Shown: positions 23,657 to 32,168 of the stretch, in pieces
Layout of the letters: every line of letters begins with the position of its first letter
Numbering within the stretch: the first letter of the stretch is position 1
Assembly (NCBI RefSeq): GCF_963853665.1
Contig: NZ_OY970459.1
Location: 4,712,001-4,776,000, forward strand
DNA: 64,000 bases
DNA from: Mycobacterium decipiens
GTDB taxonomy: Bacteria > Actinomycetota > Actinomycetes > Mycobacteriales > Mycobacteriaceae
Direction of reading: 5' to 3'
The notes under the pieces: generated by a model
The model's input: only the letters and a program-made list of their open reading frames with translations
Told to the model about the DNA's origin: nothing
Databases searched by the model: none
Position numbers and translations under genes: made by a program

Positions 23657-24592
23657 CTACGGCGTGTCGCGGCGAGCCAGCTTGGTCGGCTTCGCCGTGC
23701 GCCAGTCCTCGACATCGGGCGGTAGGCCGACCGGGTATCTGTTCTCGTTATGAGCCGCCCAGTGGGCGTGTCCCAACTCGTGAACATGGAACGCGTGTCG
23801 CAGCGCCTCAGTGAATCCCATTGCGTCCGAAGCGGCGTTTACCGAGTCCTTGATCAACAGTGCTGCCATCGTGGGACGCTCGGCGATACGCCGCGCGAAC
23901 TCGAACGTCTTTTCCTCCAGCTCGTCGACCGGGAAAACCTTGGACACCATGCCCAGCCGATAGGCCTCATCCGCGTCCAGCGAATCTCCGGTCAAAAGTA
24001 GCTCTTTGGCCTTACGCGGACCGAATTCCCAAGGGTGCGCATAGTATTCGACGCCCGGCATACCCAGCCGTACCGCCACCACGTCGCTGAACCGAGCGTT
24101 GTCGGCGGCGACGATCAGATCGCACGCCCAGATCAGCATCAGGCCCGCGGAGATCGCGTTACCCTGCACCTGCGCGATGGTGATCTTGCGCAGGTCGCGC
24201 CAGCGGCAGGTGTTTTGGAAGAAGAAGTGCCACTCCTGCAGATACGTCTTCTCCATGATCGCGTCCCGGGTGCCGCCGTGCGACCGAAAGGTTGGATGCT
24301 GCGCGGGCCCGGGTTTACGCTCCAGCAGCGCTGCGTCCGAGCCGAGGTCGTGACCGGCGGAAAAGTTCTTGCCGCGCGCTGCCAGGATCACCACGCGGAC
24401 GGTGTCGTCGGCCTCGGCGCGGCAGAACGCCTCGTCGAGCTGAACGAGCAGGGTGCGATTCTGGGCGTTCTGGGCCTCGGGCCGGTTGAGCCAGATTCGG
24501 GCGATACGCCCCTCGTCGAGGGTTTCATAGGCCACCAGCTGATCAGCGGCAGCGCCGTCCGCCTTGACGCCGGCTTGGTCGGAGACTGTCAT
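23657..24592 (-). CDS. enoyl-CoA hydratase/isomerase family protein (EchA-like)
   Basis: 311 residues from ATG 24592, which has gagg 8 bases upstream; a GTG at 24601 is too close to that site. Crotonase motifs: IARIWLNRPEAQNAQN, ARGKNFSAGHDLG (first oxyanion strand), QVQGNAISAGLMLIWACDLIVAADNARFSD (second oxyanion region) and LGMPGVEYYAHPWEFG, which is less usual where many hydratases carry the catalytic Glu. The length is above the common 260-280, with an insert near residues 95-125 (ERKPGPAQHPTF). It is likely a cytosolic acyl-CoA hydratase or isomerase in lipid or sterol breakdown; the exact substrate is not readable. Confidence 0.85.
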   Translation of the reverse strand: MTVSDQAGVKADGAAADQLVAYETLDEGRIARIWLNRPEAQNAQNRTLLVQLDEAFCRAEADDTVRVVILAARGKNFSAGHDLGSDAALLERKPGPAQHPTFRSHGGTRDAIMEKTYLQEWHFFFQNTCRWRDLRKITIAQVQGNAISAGLMLIWACDLIVAADNARFSDVVAVRLGMPGVEYYAHPWEFGPRKAKELLLTGDSLDADEAYRLGMVSKVFPVDELEEKTFEFARRIAERPTMAALLIKDSVNAASDAMGFTEALRHAFHVHELGHAHWAAHNENRYPVGLPPDVEDWRTAKPTKLARRDTP

Positions 24593-24629
24593 TCCGCCCA
24601 CCTCAGTTAGTCGTCAGATCCCACCTTAT

Positions 24630-24653
24630 TTACACATTACGGCCAGGGTGTAA
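24630..24653. promoter_or_regulatory. inverted repeat between echA-like and doxX-like genes
   Basis: TTACAC (24630-24635) and GTGTAA (24648-24653) form a dyad with a 12-base spacer in the divergent promoter region. It could be an operator for either gene. Evidence is the symmetry alone. Confidence 0.3.
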
Positions 24654-24751
24654 GTGGATGCCCGCTGGGTTGGTCGCCGCGCTGGGCTGGCAACGGCGCC
24701 ATCGGTAGGCTCGACCCAAGAATTCATCGGAACAAGAAATCGGGGACCGAG

Positions 24752-25237
24752 TTGGCGAGAACTGATTCGGCTCGAGTGTCATGGCAGCGACTACAACGCG
24801 CCGATGGTCCGCCCGCCGTGATTTGCATACGGCTGTTGGTGGGGTTGGTGTTCCTCAGCGAGGGAATTCAGAAATTTCTGTACCCGCATCAACTCGGTCC
24901 GGGTCGCTTCGAGCGGATCGGCATCCCCGCCGCCACGTTTTTCGCCAATCTGGACGGGGTGGTCGAGATCGTCTGCGGCATACTGGTCCTCCTGGGTCTG
25001 CTGACCCGGGTCGCGGCAGTTCCACTTCTCATCGACATCGTAGGTGCGATAGCGCTGACCAAACTCCGAGAACTGCAGCCCGGCGGGTTTTTGGGGGTGG
25101 AAGGCTTCTGGGGCATGGCCCACGATGCCCGGACCGATCTGTCGATGTTGCTCGGATTGATCTTCCTGCTGTGGGCGGGCCCCGGCCGTTGGTCATTAGA
25201 TGCGCTACTCACCAAACGCGCCACGGCAGCGGGTTAG
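24752..25237 (+). CDS. DoxX-family membrane protein, Rv3486-like
   Basis: 161 residues if started at TTG 24752; GTG 24776 would give 153, close to the 150 I recall for Rv3486. Four membrane segments are visible, the first VICIRLLVGLVFLSEGIQKFLY carrying the DoxX hallmark (G-x-x-F-x-x-x-G-x-x-K), then VVEIVCGILVLLGLLTRVAA and a last segment near SMLLGLIFLLWAG. DoxX proteins are inner-membrane proteins; in M. tuberculosis a relative works with SodA and SseA against oxidative stress. It is the last syntenic gene before the accessory block. Confidence 0.85.
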   Translation: MARTDSARVSWQRLQRADGPPAVICIRLLVGLVFLSEGIQKFLYPHQLGPGRFERIGIPAATFFANLDGVVEIVCGILVLLGLLTRVAAVPLLIDIVGAIALTKLRELQPGGFLGVEGFWGMAHDARTDLSMLLGLIFLLWAGPGRWSLDALLTKRATAAG

Positions 25238-25254
25238 CGCGCGGGATAACCCGC
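25229..25254. terminator. hairpin between convergent doxX-like and eccE3-like genes
   Basis: GCGGGTTA (25229-25236) and TAACCCGC (25247-25254) pair perfectly over 8 bp around a 10-base loop. The left arm covers the doxX-like stop codon. Placed between two convergent genes, it can serve both. Confidence 0.5.
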
Positions 25255-25275
25255 GCCGGGTCGCGCACCTCCCCC

Positions 25276-26292
25276 TCAGAACGCCGTCTCGTGCGCGGAC
25301 TCGCGCACCGCGGTGGGCCAGCGCAGCCGCACCAGCAAGTCACCGGGCAGATCTGTGTGCCCGTCCAGTCGCTGTATTGACAAGGGATTCAGTGCCAGCA
25401 GCGCCGCGCGGTGGTTGCCATGCTGGGGAACCAGGCCTGGCGGCGGGGCGCCCCGCGGCTCCGCGCTGGTCCGGAAGGCACACGCGGCCGCCAGGGTGCG
25501 ACCGGTTCCGTTGCCGGCGATTTCCAGCGCTGTCCAGGTCTCGCGCGCCGGATGGCACCGGATCGCGGCCAGGGTTTCGGGCAGCGCGTCATCGACGCTG
25601 ATCCGGTAGGCCGCTACACAATCCCTCTTGCCAGTTGCCGTCTCGCGCACGACCCCGCGCCAGCTCTCGCGCGCCGATCGCGCGACCAACGGCGGGACGT
25701 CGCCGGGCTCAGCCGTGCTGGCCGCCCATCCGACTTCGCGGAGCTGCTCGGCGAGCCGGCGAGCCGCGACCTGAGTGGTCTGGTGCAACGGGATGCGCGA
25801 CGAGCGGGCCTGCAGCGCCGCCAGGTTGTCGACGGCTGACACCGTCAGCCCGATCCAGGTCTCCCAAATTTCAGTTTCGATGTCATGGTTGGTAATTCGG
25901 ATCCGCTCAGCGCGGATGCCGTAACGATTTAGATACCCGGCGATCAGCGGCAACGGAAGCGCGTCCGGATTGGCCGTCAGCGGTCGGATGCGTATCAGTG
26001 CGGTCGTCTGAACGTCGATTCCCGCTATCCGCCCGGACCGTCGGTGGCCGAATCGTCGCCGGCGGCGGGACATCGCCAGCCGGCGGCCCAGGATCGTGGT
26101 TAGGTGCACGCCGCGCCACCACGCCAACACCACGATCACAACGACGACAGCGACGCCGAGCACCCATTGCTCGCGTGTCGACCGCCAGGGACAAGCCAAT
26201 GTCGCAGGCACCGCGACCAGCAGTGCCAGTGTCATCCGGCCGGTGCCCGGCCAGACACTGGGAAACCGCCTTGCGGCTGCGTCGAACCTCAC
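25276..26292 (-). CDS. EccE3-like type VII secretion membrane component
   Basis: 338 residues from ATG 26292. Two membrane segments lie at the start (MTLALLVAVPATLACPW and WVLGVAVVVVIVVLAWWRG), followed by RRRRRFGHRR and a cytosolic domain. The blocks IAGYLNRYGIRAERIRIT, WIGLTVSAVDNLAALQARSSRIPL, QVAARRLAEQLREVGW and LVPQHGNHRAALLALNPLS match EccE3 (Rv0292, 331 aa) as I remember it. EccE sits at the outside of the ESX core complex and stabilises it. Here it follows esxG/esxH-like genes but no espG, eccD or mycP, so it is a partial second copy of the ESX-3 locus. It looks intact; whether it exchanges into the main ESX-3 complex is open. Confidence 0.85.
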   Translation of the reverse strand: MRFDAAARRFPSVWPGTGRMTLALLVAVPATLACPWRSTREQWVLGVAVVVVIVVLAWWRGVHLTTILGRRLAMSRRRRRFGHRRSGRIAGIDVQTTALIRIRPLTANPDALPLPLIAGYLNRYGIRAERIRITNHDIETEIWETWIGLTVSAVDNLAALQARSSRIPLHQTTQVAARRLAEQLREVGWAASTAEPGDVPPLVARSARESWRGVVRETATGKRDCVAAYRISVDDALPETLAAIRCHPARETWTALEIAGNGTGRTLAAACAFRTSAEPRGAPPPGLVPQHGNHRAALLALNPLSIQRLDGHTDLPGDLLVRLRWPTAVRESAHETAF

Positions 26293-26381
26293 AAAGGCGG
26301 TGTCCCCTCATCGCTCATCGAGTGGCGGCCGCGATGCCGATATCACGACGTACGCCACCGCCCGGGAGGCCTCGTCGCCGG

Positions 26382-26672
26382 TTAACCGCCCCATTTGGCG
26401 GCTTCGGCCCCGTCGCGGGCCAGCATGGCCACGGTGTTGGATTCATGGCTGCTGGCCATCGAGTGGTAGGCGCGTATCAGGTCCTCCACGGCAAAGTTCC
26501 ATCGCGTTTGCCAGCCCTGATAGGTCGACCCGGTATCCCCCTGCCAGGCACGCGACAGTACCGCCTGCTCGCTGGCGATATCGGCCCCCAAGCTCTGCAG
26601 CGTGCCCGCATAACCCGACATGTCCCCGGCGTGCGCCATCATCGCCGGGTAGTTGTACATGATCTGCGACAT
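26382..26672 (-). CDS. EsxH (TB10.4)-like secreted protein
   Basis: 96 residues from ATG 26672 (aaaggg 6 bases upstream), the same length as EsxH. The start [20 protein letters not shown] is the EsxH/EsxR signature; [13 protein letters not shown] holds the WxG turn; [10 protein letters not shown] ends it as in EsxH. Residue [10 protein letters not shown] replaces the usual SSTHEANT. EsxH pairs with EsxG, is exported by ESX-3, and takes part in siderophore-linked iron uptake and host ESCRT interference. It starts 11 bp after the esxG-like stop. This is a paralog beyond the usual Rv0288 and Rv3019c copies, judged by its neighbours. Confidence 0.88.
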   Translation of the reverse strand: MSQIMYNYPAMMAHAGDMSGYAGTLQSLGADIASEQAVLSRAWQGDTGSTYQGWQTRWNFAVEDLIRAYHSMASSHESNTVAMLARDGAEAAKWGG

Positions 26673-26683
26673 CACAAACCCTT

Positions 26684-26965
26684 TCAGAAACCCGTGTAAC
26701 TGGACGCCGCGGCCGCATCGGCGGCCACATAGGTGCCCGCGGCCTCACCCATGTTGGCCTGCGCGATATCCAACAGCATGTTGCCCCTCGAGGCGGCCGC
26801 CACGAACCGGGCATGGGCGGCTTGAAACGCCCCTTGATGAAACGCTTGCGCCGACATCGCCGACTCCTCGGCCTGACTAATCGTGTGCCGCATCAACCCC
26901 GCCTTGGCGGCAAACGCCGACTGCGACGCCACCAACTGCGGAATATGGGCATCCAACAAACTCAT
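26684..26965 (-). CDS. EsxG-like secreted protein with a four-residue deletion
   Basis: 93 residues from ATG 26965 (aggag upstream; a second ATG at 26968 is too close to it). [24 protein letters not shown] and [12 protein letters not shown] identify EsxG/EsxS. EsxG and EsxS have 97 residues, reading HQGESSAAFQ or HQGESAAAFQ at the bend between the helices. Here the text is [12 protein letters not shown], so four residues are missing in frame. The lost part is in the turn of the helical hairpin, so pairing with the EsxH-like partner may be changed. The general secretion signal cannot be judged. Confidence 0.85.
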   Translation of the reverse strand: MSLLDAHIPQLVASQSAFAAKAGLMRHTISQAEESAMSAQAFHQGAFQAAHARFVAAASRGNMLLDIAQANMGEAAGTYVAADAAAASSYTGF

Positions 26966-27080
26966 CATGCTCCTCTCGTTTTAGGTTGCCAATTGCTCGC
27001 TATCACGTTGCGAAGCCGACCTAACCCTCCTCAACTCGCCACCCGCGGTCCAGCAGGGAACTCATCGCTAGCCAACGTGG

Positions 27081-27581
27081 TCAGCCCGGCGGGCTGGGTG
27101 AGCGTCTGCTTCCGCCACCCCGATCCGAAGGCGCCACCGATTCCGGTGCACCCGCCGGAGCGGCAGCAGCGGCGAACGGCGCCCCAGCCAAGTTCATCTG
27201 GGACGCAACGAGCGCAACTAGCGGGTTTGGCAACGCAGCGGCCAATCCGGTGGTGGTGCCTGTGCTCCCCGAAGGCGTTGACCATCGCGATGATGTTGCC
27301 GATCGGGTCCTGTCGGAAAGGGCGTCTTCCTTCAGCACCGGCAAGTTGGAGTCAAGGTAGATTTCCGCCAGAAGCTTGCCGAATTCCCGGATCAGGTCCC
27401 AGGGGGACTCCTCGGTGCTCATCGCAGTCGCGGCCGGGATCCGCATCCGCAGACGGTCGGCCTCGTTGGGCGCGATCGGGATGACATTGATCCATGTGGA
27501 GACGTACTCGACACTCAGCGACGTCCACACCGCTGCGACCGGCACCTCCGGCGGCGGAGCTTCCCAGGCCGGTGCGGTCAT
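27081..27581 (-). pseudogene. PPE4-like ORF with large internal deletions
   Basis: An open frame of 166 residues whose ATG 27581 overlaps the PE stop (ATGA), the normal PE-PPE arrangement. It begins [13 protein letters not shown] as an ESX-3 PPE would, then skips to VWTSLSVEYVS (missing about 18 residues) and jumps again to INVIPIAPNEADRLRMRIP, which equals the GINTIPIALNESDYARMWIQ region of PPE4 near residue 130. Roughly 85 residues in between are gone, and the tail has only short PPE-like pieces. The PPE helical core needed to pair with PE is therefore broken. The frame is still open, so a short protein could be made. Confidence 0.7.
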
Positions 27582-27889
27582 AAGCCACCCTGGATCAGGT
27601 ACGTCGACGCAGCCGCGGCGTCACCGGCCGCATAGCTGGCACCGGTTTCACCCAGCCCAACCCCGGAACGCCAAAGCTCCTCGGCCCCTTCAGCCGCCAC
27701 CGCGACATACTCATTACCTATCGCGCTGAACCCAACCGCGCTCCGCAACGACACCGGATCCGCGGCCGGCGGCACCACCGACGTGAGCAGCGGCGCCGCA
27801 GCGGCCTCCGCGGCCGCCAACCGAGCGGTCAACGCTTCCACCGCAGCGCTCGCAGCCGCCAAACCTTCAGGAATCACCCGGAGCACCAC
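27578..27889 (-). CDS. PE5-like PE protein
   Basis: 103 residues from GTG 27889, 7 bases after an agggag site; the ATG at 27895 would touch that site. [26 protein letters not shown] and [13 protein letters not shown] match PE5 of the ESX-3 locus (Rv0285), and [19 protein letters not shown] is the usual PE5 end. It heads the minus-strand series PE5-like, PPE4-like remnant, esxG-like, esxH-like, eccE3-like. Its natural PPE partner here is damaged, so it may pair with another ESX-3 PPE or be non-functional. Confidence 0.8.
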   Translation of the reverse strand: MVLRVIPEGLAAASAAVEALTARLAAAEAAAAPLLTSVVPPAADPVSLRSAVGFSAIGNEYVAVAAEGAEELWRSGVGLGETGASYAAGDAAAASTYLIQGGL

Positions 27890-28769
27890 GCGCATCTCCC
27901 TACGAGTAGGGGCTATCGCCGGGCGGTGATGCAGGCAGCGACTGCCCGGGAAACCCAAGTTGTCAGGTATCACGTCCGCGACGCTGGGTGACGCTTCAGC
28001 CGTAATGCTCACCAGCCGCATGCGAAGCCACCAGGGTTAAATCATCCCAACCTGTGCGACGGGCTGAAGCAAATCGCCCTGCCTATCGTCCGCATTTCCG
28101 TATGACGTGTACAAAATGTCCCAACGCGAGCCAAACTTTGTGGCAAATTCGCCATGCCAAAGCGTTATGCGCCCTGTCGCCCGGGAGGTCGTAAACCCAG
28201 ATTGTTGCCGGTGCCAGGCCGACGCCGGTGCGTCCGCAACGAATGGCCGGTATCACCGAGATTGCGCACCTAGGTTACCCTCCTGAAATGGCCAGACAGT
28301 GACAAATTCCCCTTTGTCGAATTATTTTACAACAAGCATACAGCAAATTCTCAGCGATTCGCCCGTACGCTTCAAGGGTTGCGTGATTCCATAAACATGG
28401 ACAGCCCCAAGCACTGGCCCCGCGCTCCCCGGGCGCGGGACGAACGGCTATCTGAAGACGTTGTCACGTTGCAGTGCAAGCAGATCGCCGCAGCGACCAG
28501 CACGCTCGAGGACATTCCGTGCCCCGCCGAACGGACACAGGTTGACTCTAGAGAAGGATGAACAGAATTCATTGCTGCGCCGCTTCGATTTATGTCAGCG
28601 CGAACTTCGAAGGTGCGATGCGCCTCACATTGCAACGGGGCGTGAGATATTGGACATGAGCGCAATGAGCTATAAATTGGGTAGAGCTGGATTGCCTATT
28701 CGCACGCGTGCTGCGGCTACCGCACTTGGGGCGTGCAGATTTCGCGGATTTCCAGACGGGGATAGACAA
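27890..28769. other. non-coding stretch upstream of the PE5-like gene
   Basis: About 880 bp without a convincing gene and clearly richer in A/T than the flanks (for example around 28300-28350, aattattttacaacaagc). It includes the presumed promoter of the ESX-3-like series on the minus strand. Short frames in it lack coding bias. Confidence 0.6.
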
Positions 28770-28960
28770 ACACCTATTCACGTTCCGGTCGCCGAGGTCC
28801 TGCACGATGCGCAGCTGGGCGCCGGCAAGCTGGCGAGTTACCTCTTCGCCGCGAAACGTGGCGTCACGGAAATCGGCGAGGCAATGGTGGTAGCAGCGTT
28901 GGTAGTCCCGAGTCGCGCACTGCATAAGTTGGGCGCCAACTACCCCGCGGCGCAACGCTA
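28770..28960 (+). pseudogene. decayed C-terminal piece of a LipF/LipY-type lipase
   Basis: The plus strand reads IHVPVAEVLHDAQLGAGKLA, and about 20 codons later AALVVPSRALHKLGANY. These line up with IHVSGAEVLLHDAQLGAGKLA and AAPVVPEATRSLRQIGQY near the end of the two intact lipase copies at 30.4 and 42.1 kb. The region in between is scrambled, and no GxSxG core is present upstream. This is a remnant of a third lipase copy in the opposite orientation. Confidence 0.6.
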
Positions 28961-29070
28961 CCGCGCCCCCGATGGCCTGCGGCAGGCCAACCTCGATTTC
29001 ACCAGTAGTCAACCGCTTGAACACGGAGCGAGCGCTGCCTTCGGCTCCACAAAGGCAACAGGAGCGAGCT

Positions 29071-30339
29071 ATGTCCCAGACCACACGATTCCCCAGCGAG
29101 GCTGAACCGGTTGCTTGGGAGCAGCCGTCCGAGCGTACCCGCGAATTGATCCGGGCAGGAGCCCGCATCGCGCTCAATCCTCGGCAAGAGTGGCTCGACC
29201 GCCTCGACTGCGCCACCGTGGGGAACAACGCGGCAATCGCCAAGGATCCGGTCCTGGCAGCGGCCGTTCGCCGCGCTAGCCGCGCCAACGTGTTGCACTG
29301 GGCGGCGGCCAACGTGCACGAACCCGGTGCCCCGGTGCCAGCCAACCTCGGCCCCGCGCCGCTTGCCTTGGCTAGGGATCTGGCGCGCCGCGGCCTGGAC
29401 TCGGCGGCCGCTGAGATCTACCGCGTCGGGCAGGACGTGGCCTGGCGGCACTGGATCGAAATCGCGTTCGGGCTCGGGGCCCAACCGGAGGAGCTGCGGG
29501 ACTTCCTGGTCGTGTCCTTCTTGTCCATCAGCCAGTTCGTCAGCGCCACGCTCGCCGCAATCGCCGCTCAGGTTAAGTTGGAGCACCATCACCTGGCCCT
29601 GGGCACCGATGCCGAACGTCGCGAGATCGTCGAGGCGATTCTGGATTGCGCCCCTATCGGCCACCAATGCCCCAATGCGAAATTGGGCTATTCCTTGGAT
29701 CGATCCCATACCGCCGCGATCCTGTGGAATGACGAGTTCATTGGCGACTACATCTACCTGGACCGAGCCTGCGATGCCTTCGGCCTCGCCGTCGGAGCGC
29801 CGCGGCCGCTGACCGTCGCCGCTACCGCGGCCACCCGCTGGTTGTGGGTCGCCGACGCCGCCAGCCTCGACGTCGTAGCAATTGAGCAGGCGCTCGACTG
29901 CGCACCCGGGGCACGCATCGCCATCGGCCCTACCGCGTCCGGAATCGAAGGCTTTCGGCGCAGCCACCATGATGCGCGAGCCACTCAGCGCATGGTGACA
30001 CGCCTGCAATCGGACCAGCGGGTGGTGTTCTTCGCCGACACACAATTGGTCGATTTGATCACCCAAAACACAGCAGCCGCAAACGAATTCATCAAAAGCA
30101 CCCTCGGGGAATTCGAGTCAGCCAGCCCCGACCTCCACGCAAGTCTGTTGACATACATCTACCAACAATGCAACGGCTCCCGGTCCGCCAAGCTCCTGCA
30201 CACGCACCGCAACACGTTGCTGCGCCGGCTCGAATCGGCCGAGCGGATGCTGCCCCGTCCCCTGTCCGAAACCTACATTCACGTCGCCGTCGCCCTAGAG
30301 GCTTTGCAGTGGCGGGGCAACAACACGAGTCAGGCATAG
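29071..30339 (+). CDS. PucR-family transcriptional regulator (Rv1453-like)
   Basis: 422 residues from ATG 29071 with aggagcg upstream. The N-terminal half is a helical sensor-like domain (WLDRLDCATVGNNAAIA; WRHWIEIAFGLGAQPEELRDFL). The middle resembles the GGDEF-like CdaR/PucR domain (RIAIGPTASGIEGFRRSHHDARATQRM). The C-terminus is the PucR helix-turn-helix (LLTYIYQQCNGSRSAKLLHTHRNTLLRRL). M. tuberculosis Rv1453 and Rv1186c are of this kind. It converges on lipase copy 1, 60 bp away. Regulation of the neighbouring lipases is possible but not shown. Confidence 0.8.
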   Translation: MSQTTRFPSEAEPVAWEQPSERTRELIRAGARIALNPRQEWLDRLDCATVGNNAAIAKDPVLAAAVRRASRANVLHWAAANVHEPGAPVPANLGPAPLALARDLARRGLDSAAAEIYRVGQDVAWRHWIEIAFGLGAQPEELRDFLVVSFLSISQFVSATLAAIAAQVKLEHHHLALGTDAERREIVEAILDCAPIGHQCPNAKLGYSLDRSHTAAILWNDEFIGDYIYLDRACDAFGLAVGAPRPLTVAATAATRWLWVADAASLDVVAIEQALDCAPGARIAIGPTASGIEGFRRSHHDARATQRMVTRLQSDQRVVFFADTQLVDLITQNTAAANEFIKSTLGEFESASPDLHASLLTYIYQQCNGSRSAKLLHTHRNTLLRRLESAERMLPRPLSETYIHVAVALEALQWRGNNTSQA

Positions 30340-30366
30340 CAGCCTCGGCCGCCACCGGCTACCGAG

Positions 30367-31417
30367 CTTGCCCGTTGGGCGACTCGGCGCCCAACGCAGC
30401 TACCGGCGTCGCCTGGACGATTGTCGTGGCGTCAAAGTCCGCGAAGAACGCACGGCCGAACCAGCGGTGGCCTCACGAATGTACTGCCCGATCTGCCGCA
30501 ACGACCGGGTCGCTTCGGGCACCACCGGCGCGGCAAGTTGGAAAAGATGAGCCTGACCGGGCCAAACCCGTACCTCGGCGGACACCCCGGCCGCCGCTAA
30601 CTTGCCAGCACCCAACTGCGCGTCATGCAGCAAAACCTCAGCACCCGAAACATGAATAAGCATCCGCGGCAGATCGGAATCGATATGGTCCAACGGCTCA
30701 TAGAGCTCTTCGGGCTTGCCGTCCACCGGATTACGGGCAGCCGCCGCCCCGATCCAGGCCGCCAAGCCATCGAACGCCCGCGCCGAAAACATCGCATCGG
30801 TCCCAATATTGGGATGGGCCAGCTTGGGCCCCTTGGCCAACTGCAGCAACGGGGACATCGCCACCAACGCCGCCGGCCTCTCACCATCCACCCGCAGCCG
30901 CTGCGCCAGCGCCAACGCCAGATAACCACCCGCGGAGTCACCGGCCACCACAATCTGATCCGGCTCATACCCCCGAGCCCGCAACCACCGGTAGCCATCA
31001 TGACAATCATCAAGAGCCATCCCCAGCGAATGCTTAGGAATCAACCGGTAATTGACCACCAACACCGGCGCATCAGCGAACTCCGACAACGCGGCGACGA
31101 TCCTGCTATGCGAATTCGCCCCACACATCACGAACGCACCGCCATGCAAATACAGCACCACCCGCCCGCGACCATCCGCACGGCGCACACCCGGCGCACG
31201 CACCAACTGCGCACCGACCTCCGGCAACTCAACGGCCTCCCGGACCGTACCCGGCCCCGGTCGCACAACCCGGCACACGAAATCGACGAACCCCAACGGC
31301 AACGGCAGCGGCGACAAACAACTGCCCACCGTCATCACCGGCTTAAGCGTCATTCGCGACGCCAACGCCGCCAACCGACCCGCAACACTAGGACCGGACT
31401 CAGTAATCTCGACGGGA
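30367..31417. repeat. 1051-bp direct repeat, copy 1 (lipase)
   Basis: The sequence from cttgcccgttggg to atctcgacggga is the same as 42113-43163 (offset 11746). I found only two differences: g30429 against c42175, and c30781 against a42527. Both copies have the same orientation. Sequence on both sides diverges at once. Confidence 0.95.
30400..31353 (-). CDS. hormone-sensitive-lipase-type esterase, LipF/LipY-like, copy 1
   Basis: 317 residues from ATG 31353; the frame is open further upstream, to 31569. Motifs of the HSL family: YLHGGAFVMCG (HGG oxyanion motif), VAGDSAGGYLALAL (nucleophile, about Ser140), a catalytic Asp/Glu near the HVSGAEVLLHD block, and PGQAHLF (catalytic His). The coding similarity to the LipY lipase domain seems to extend upstream of the ATG (PVEITESGPSVAGRLAAL), so the gene may have lost an N-terminal part such as a PE domain. 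Such enzymes cut short- to long-chain acyl esters. Synteny (right of the Rv3486-like gene) suggests lipF, but two copies are equally eligible. Confidence 0.8.
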   Translation of the reverse strand: MTLKPVMTVGSCLSPLPLPLGFVDFVCRVVRPGPGTVREAVELPEVGAQLVRAPGVRRADGRGRVVLYLHGGAFVMCGANSHSRIVAALSEFADAPVLVVNYRLIPKHSLGMALDDCHDGYRWLRARGYEPDQIVVAGDSAGGYLALALAQRLRVDGERPAALVAMSPLLQLAKGPKLAHPNIGTDAMFSARAFDGLAAWIGAAAARNPVDGKPEELYEPLDHIDSDLPRMLIHVSGAEVLLHDAQLGAGKLAAAGVSAEVRVWPGQAHLFQLAAPVVPEATRSLRQIGQYIREATAGSAVRSSRTLTPRQSSRRRR

Positions 31418-32168
31418 GAGTGAAGAAGCGATTGATCTACCGCAAATCTCGCAGCTCTCGACAAACGCTTTCCTTTACGTCGCGACTCACGCGAGACGCA
31501 GCTCACTTTCCGCGCCTCGCCTCTATCAGCCATTCGGTGGCGCGAACTGCAACAGCCTAACGGCGCCACGCAGAATGAGAACGAGCCGGGGACGCTGGGC
31601 GCCCTGGCTCGAACTGTCTATAGATAGACAATCAAGCCCACCTTGAAGTGGGCAGATGTGTAGCTGAGAGTTGGCTGTACGTCGTTTTTGCAGGCAATTT
31701 TGGCTGATGAGCCGCGCCAATTCGGCCGCTGCTGGTGGTGACCACGCGGCACGGGGTGTTCGCCCTCCCAGCACACTGCCGGTCATCGGCAGCACTCGCC
31801 TGCGCCGGAACCGCCGAAACCACGATCCGAACCGTTCGGCACTACCGCACCATCAGCATTCCAAGCCCCCCGGGGCCCTTCGGTCAACGGCTACCTTGAC
31901 GCACCCGCAGGATGCCCGGGAGGTTGCTGTGCGCATTTTTGTTAAAACATTTTTGACATGCCGTGCCATATTCTGCGACGCGTCGCGGTGCCCATAGCCT
32001 GGGGCCAAATCGCCCAACGATGGCCATGCAATGAGACAAGCTGCCCGCGGCACCGAGCCGCCCGCGACGCGGATTGTGCAAAATGTCCAGTGCGACGCGA
32101 AAGACGCAACAATATTGCTTCTTTTGGTGGGTTATCAATTTGATATTCACCTGGTACCTTGCTGCGAT
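31354..32168. other. divergent regulatory region of lipase copy 1 and the secreted lipase
   Basis: About 815 bp without a gene. 31561-31681 is recognisably homologous to 43447-43569 ahead of lipase copy 2. It also holds a hairpin GCCCAC-cttgaa-GTGGGC at about 31638-31655. A very AT-rich patch (tttttgttaaaacattttt) lies near 31940. Confidence 0.6.
31615..31630. promoter_or_regulatory. palindrome upstream of lipase copy 1
   Basis: TGTCTATAGATAGACA is a dyad with 7-bp arms around a 2-base centre (AG), about 262 bp upstream of ATG 31353, within the block shared with copy 2. At the equivalent place copy 2 has TGTAGCTACA. Conservation of symmetry rather than sequence suggests a protein-binding site. 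Confidence 0.4.

Noticed and set aside
30625..31560. Plus-strand frame of 311 codons opposite lipase copy 1, and its twin at 42371-43201
   Set aside because: Low-complexity Arg/Gln/His text with no domain; the opposite strand encodes a full catalytic lipase.
31938..31960. AT-rich patch tttttgttaaaacattttt followed by ttgaca as a promoter
   Set aside because: No matching -10 element at a proper distance before the secreted-lipase start; left as unassigned.
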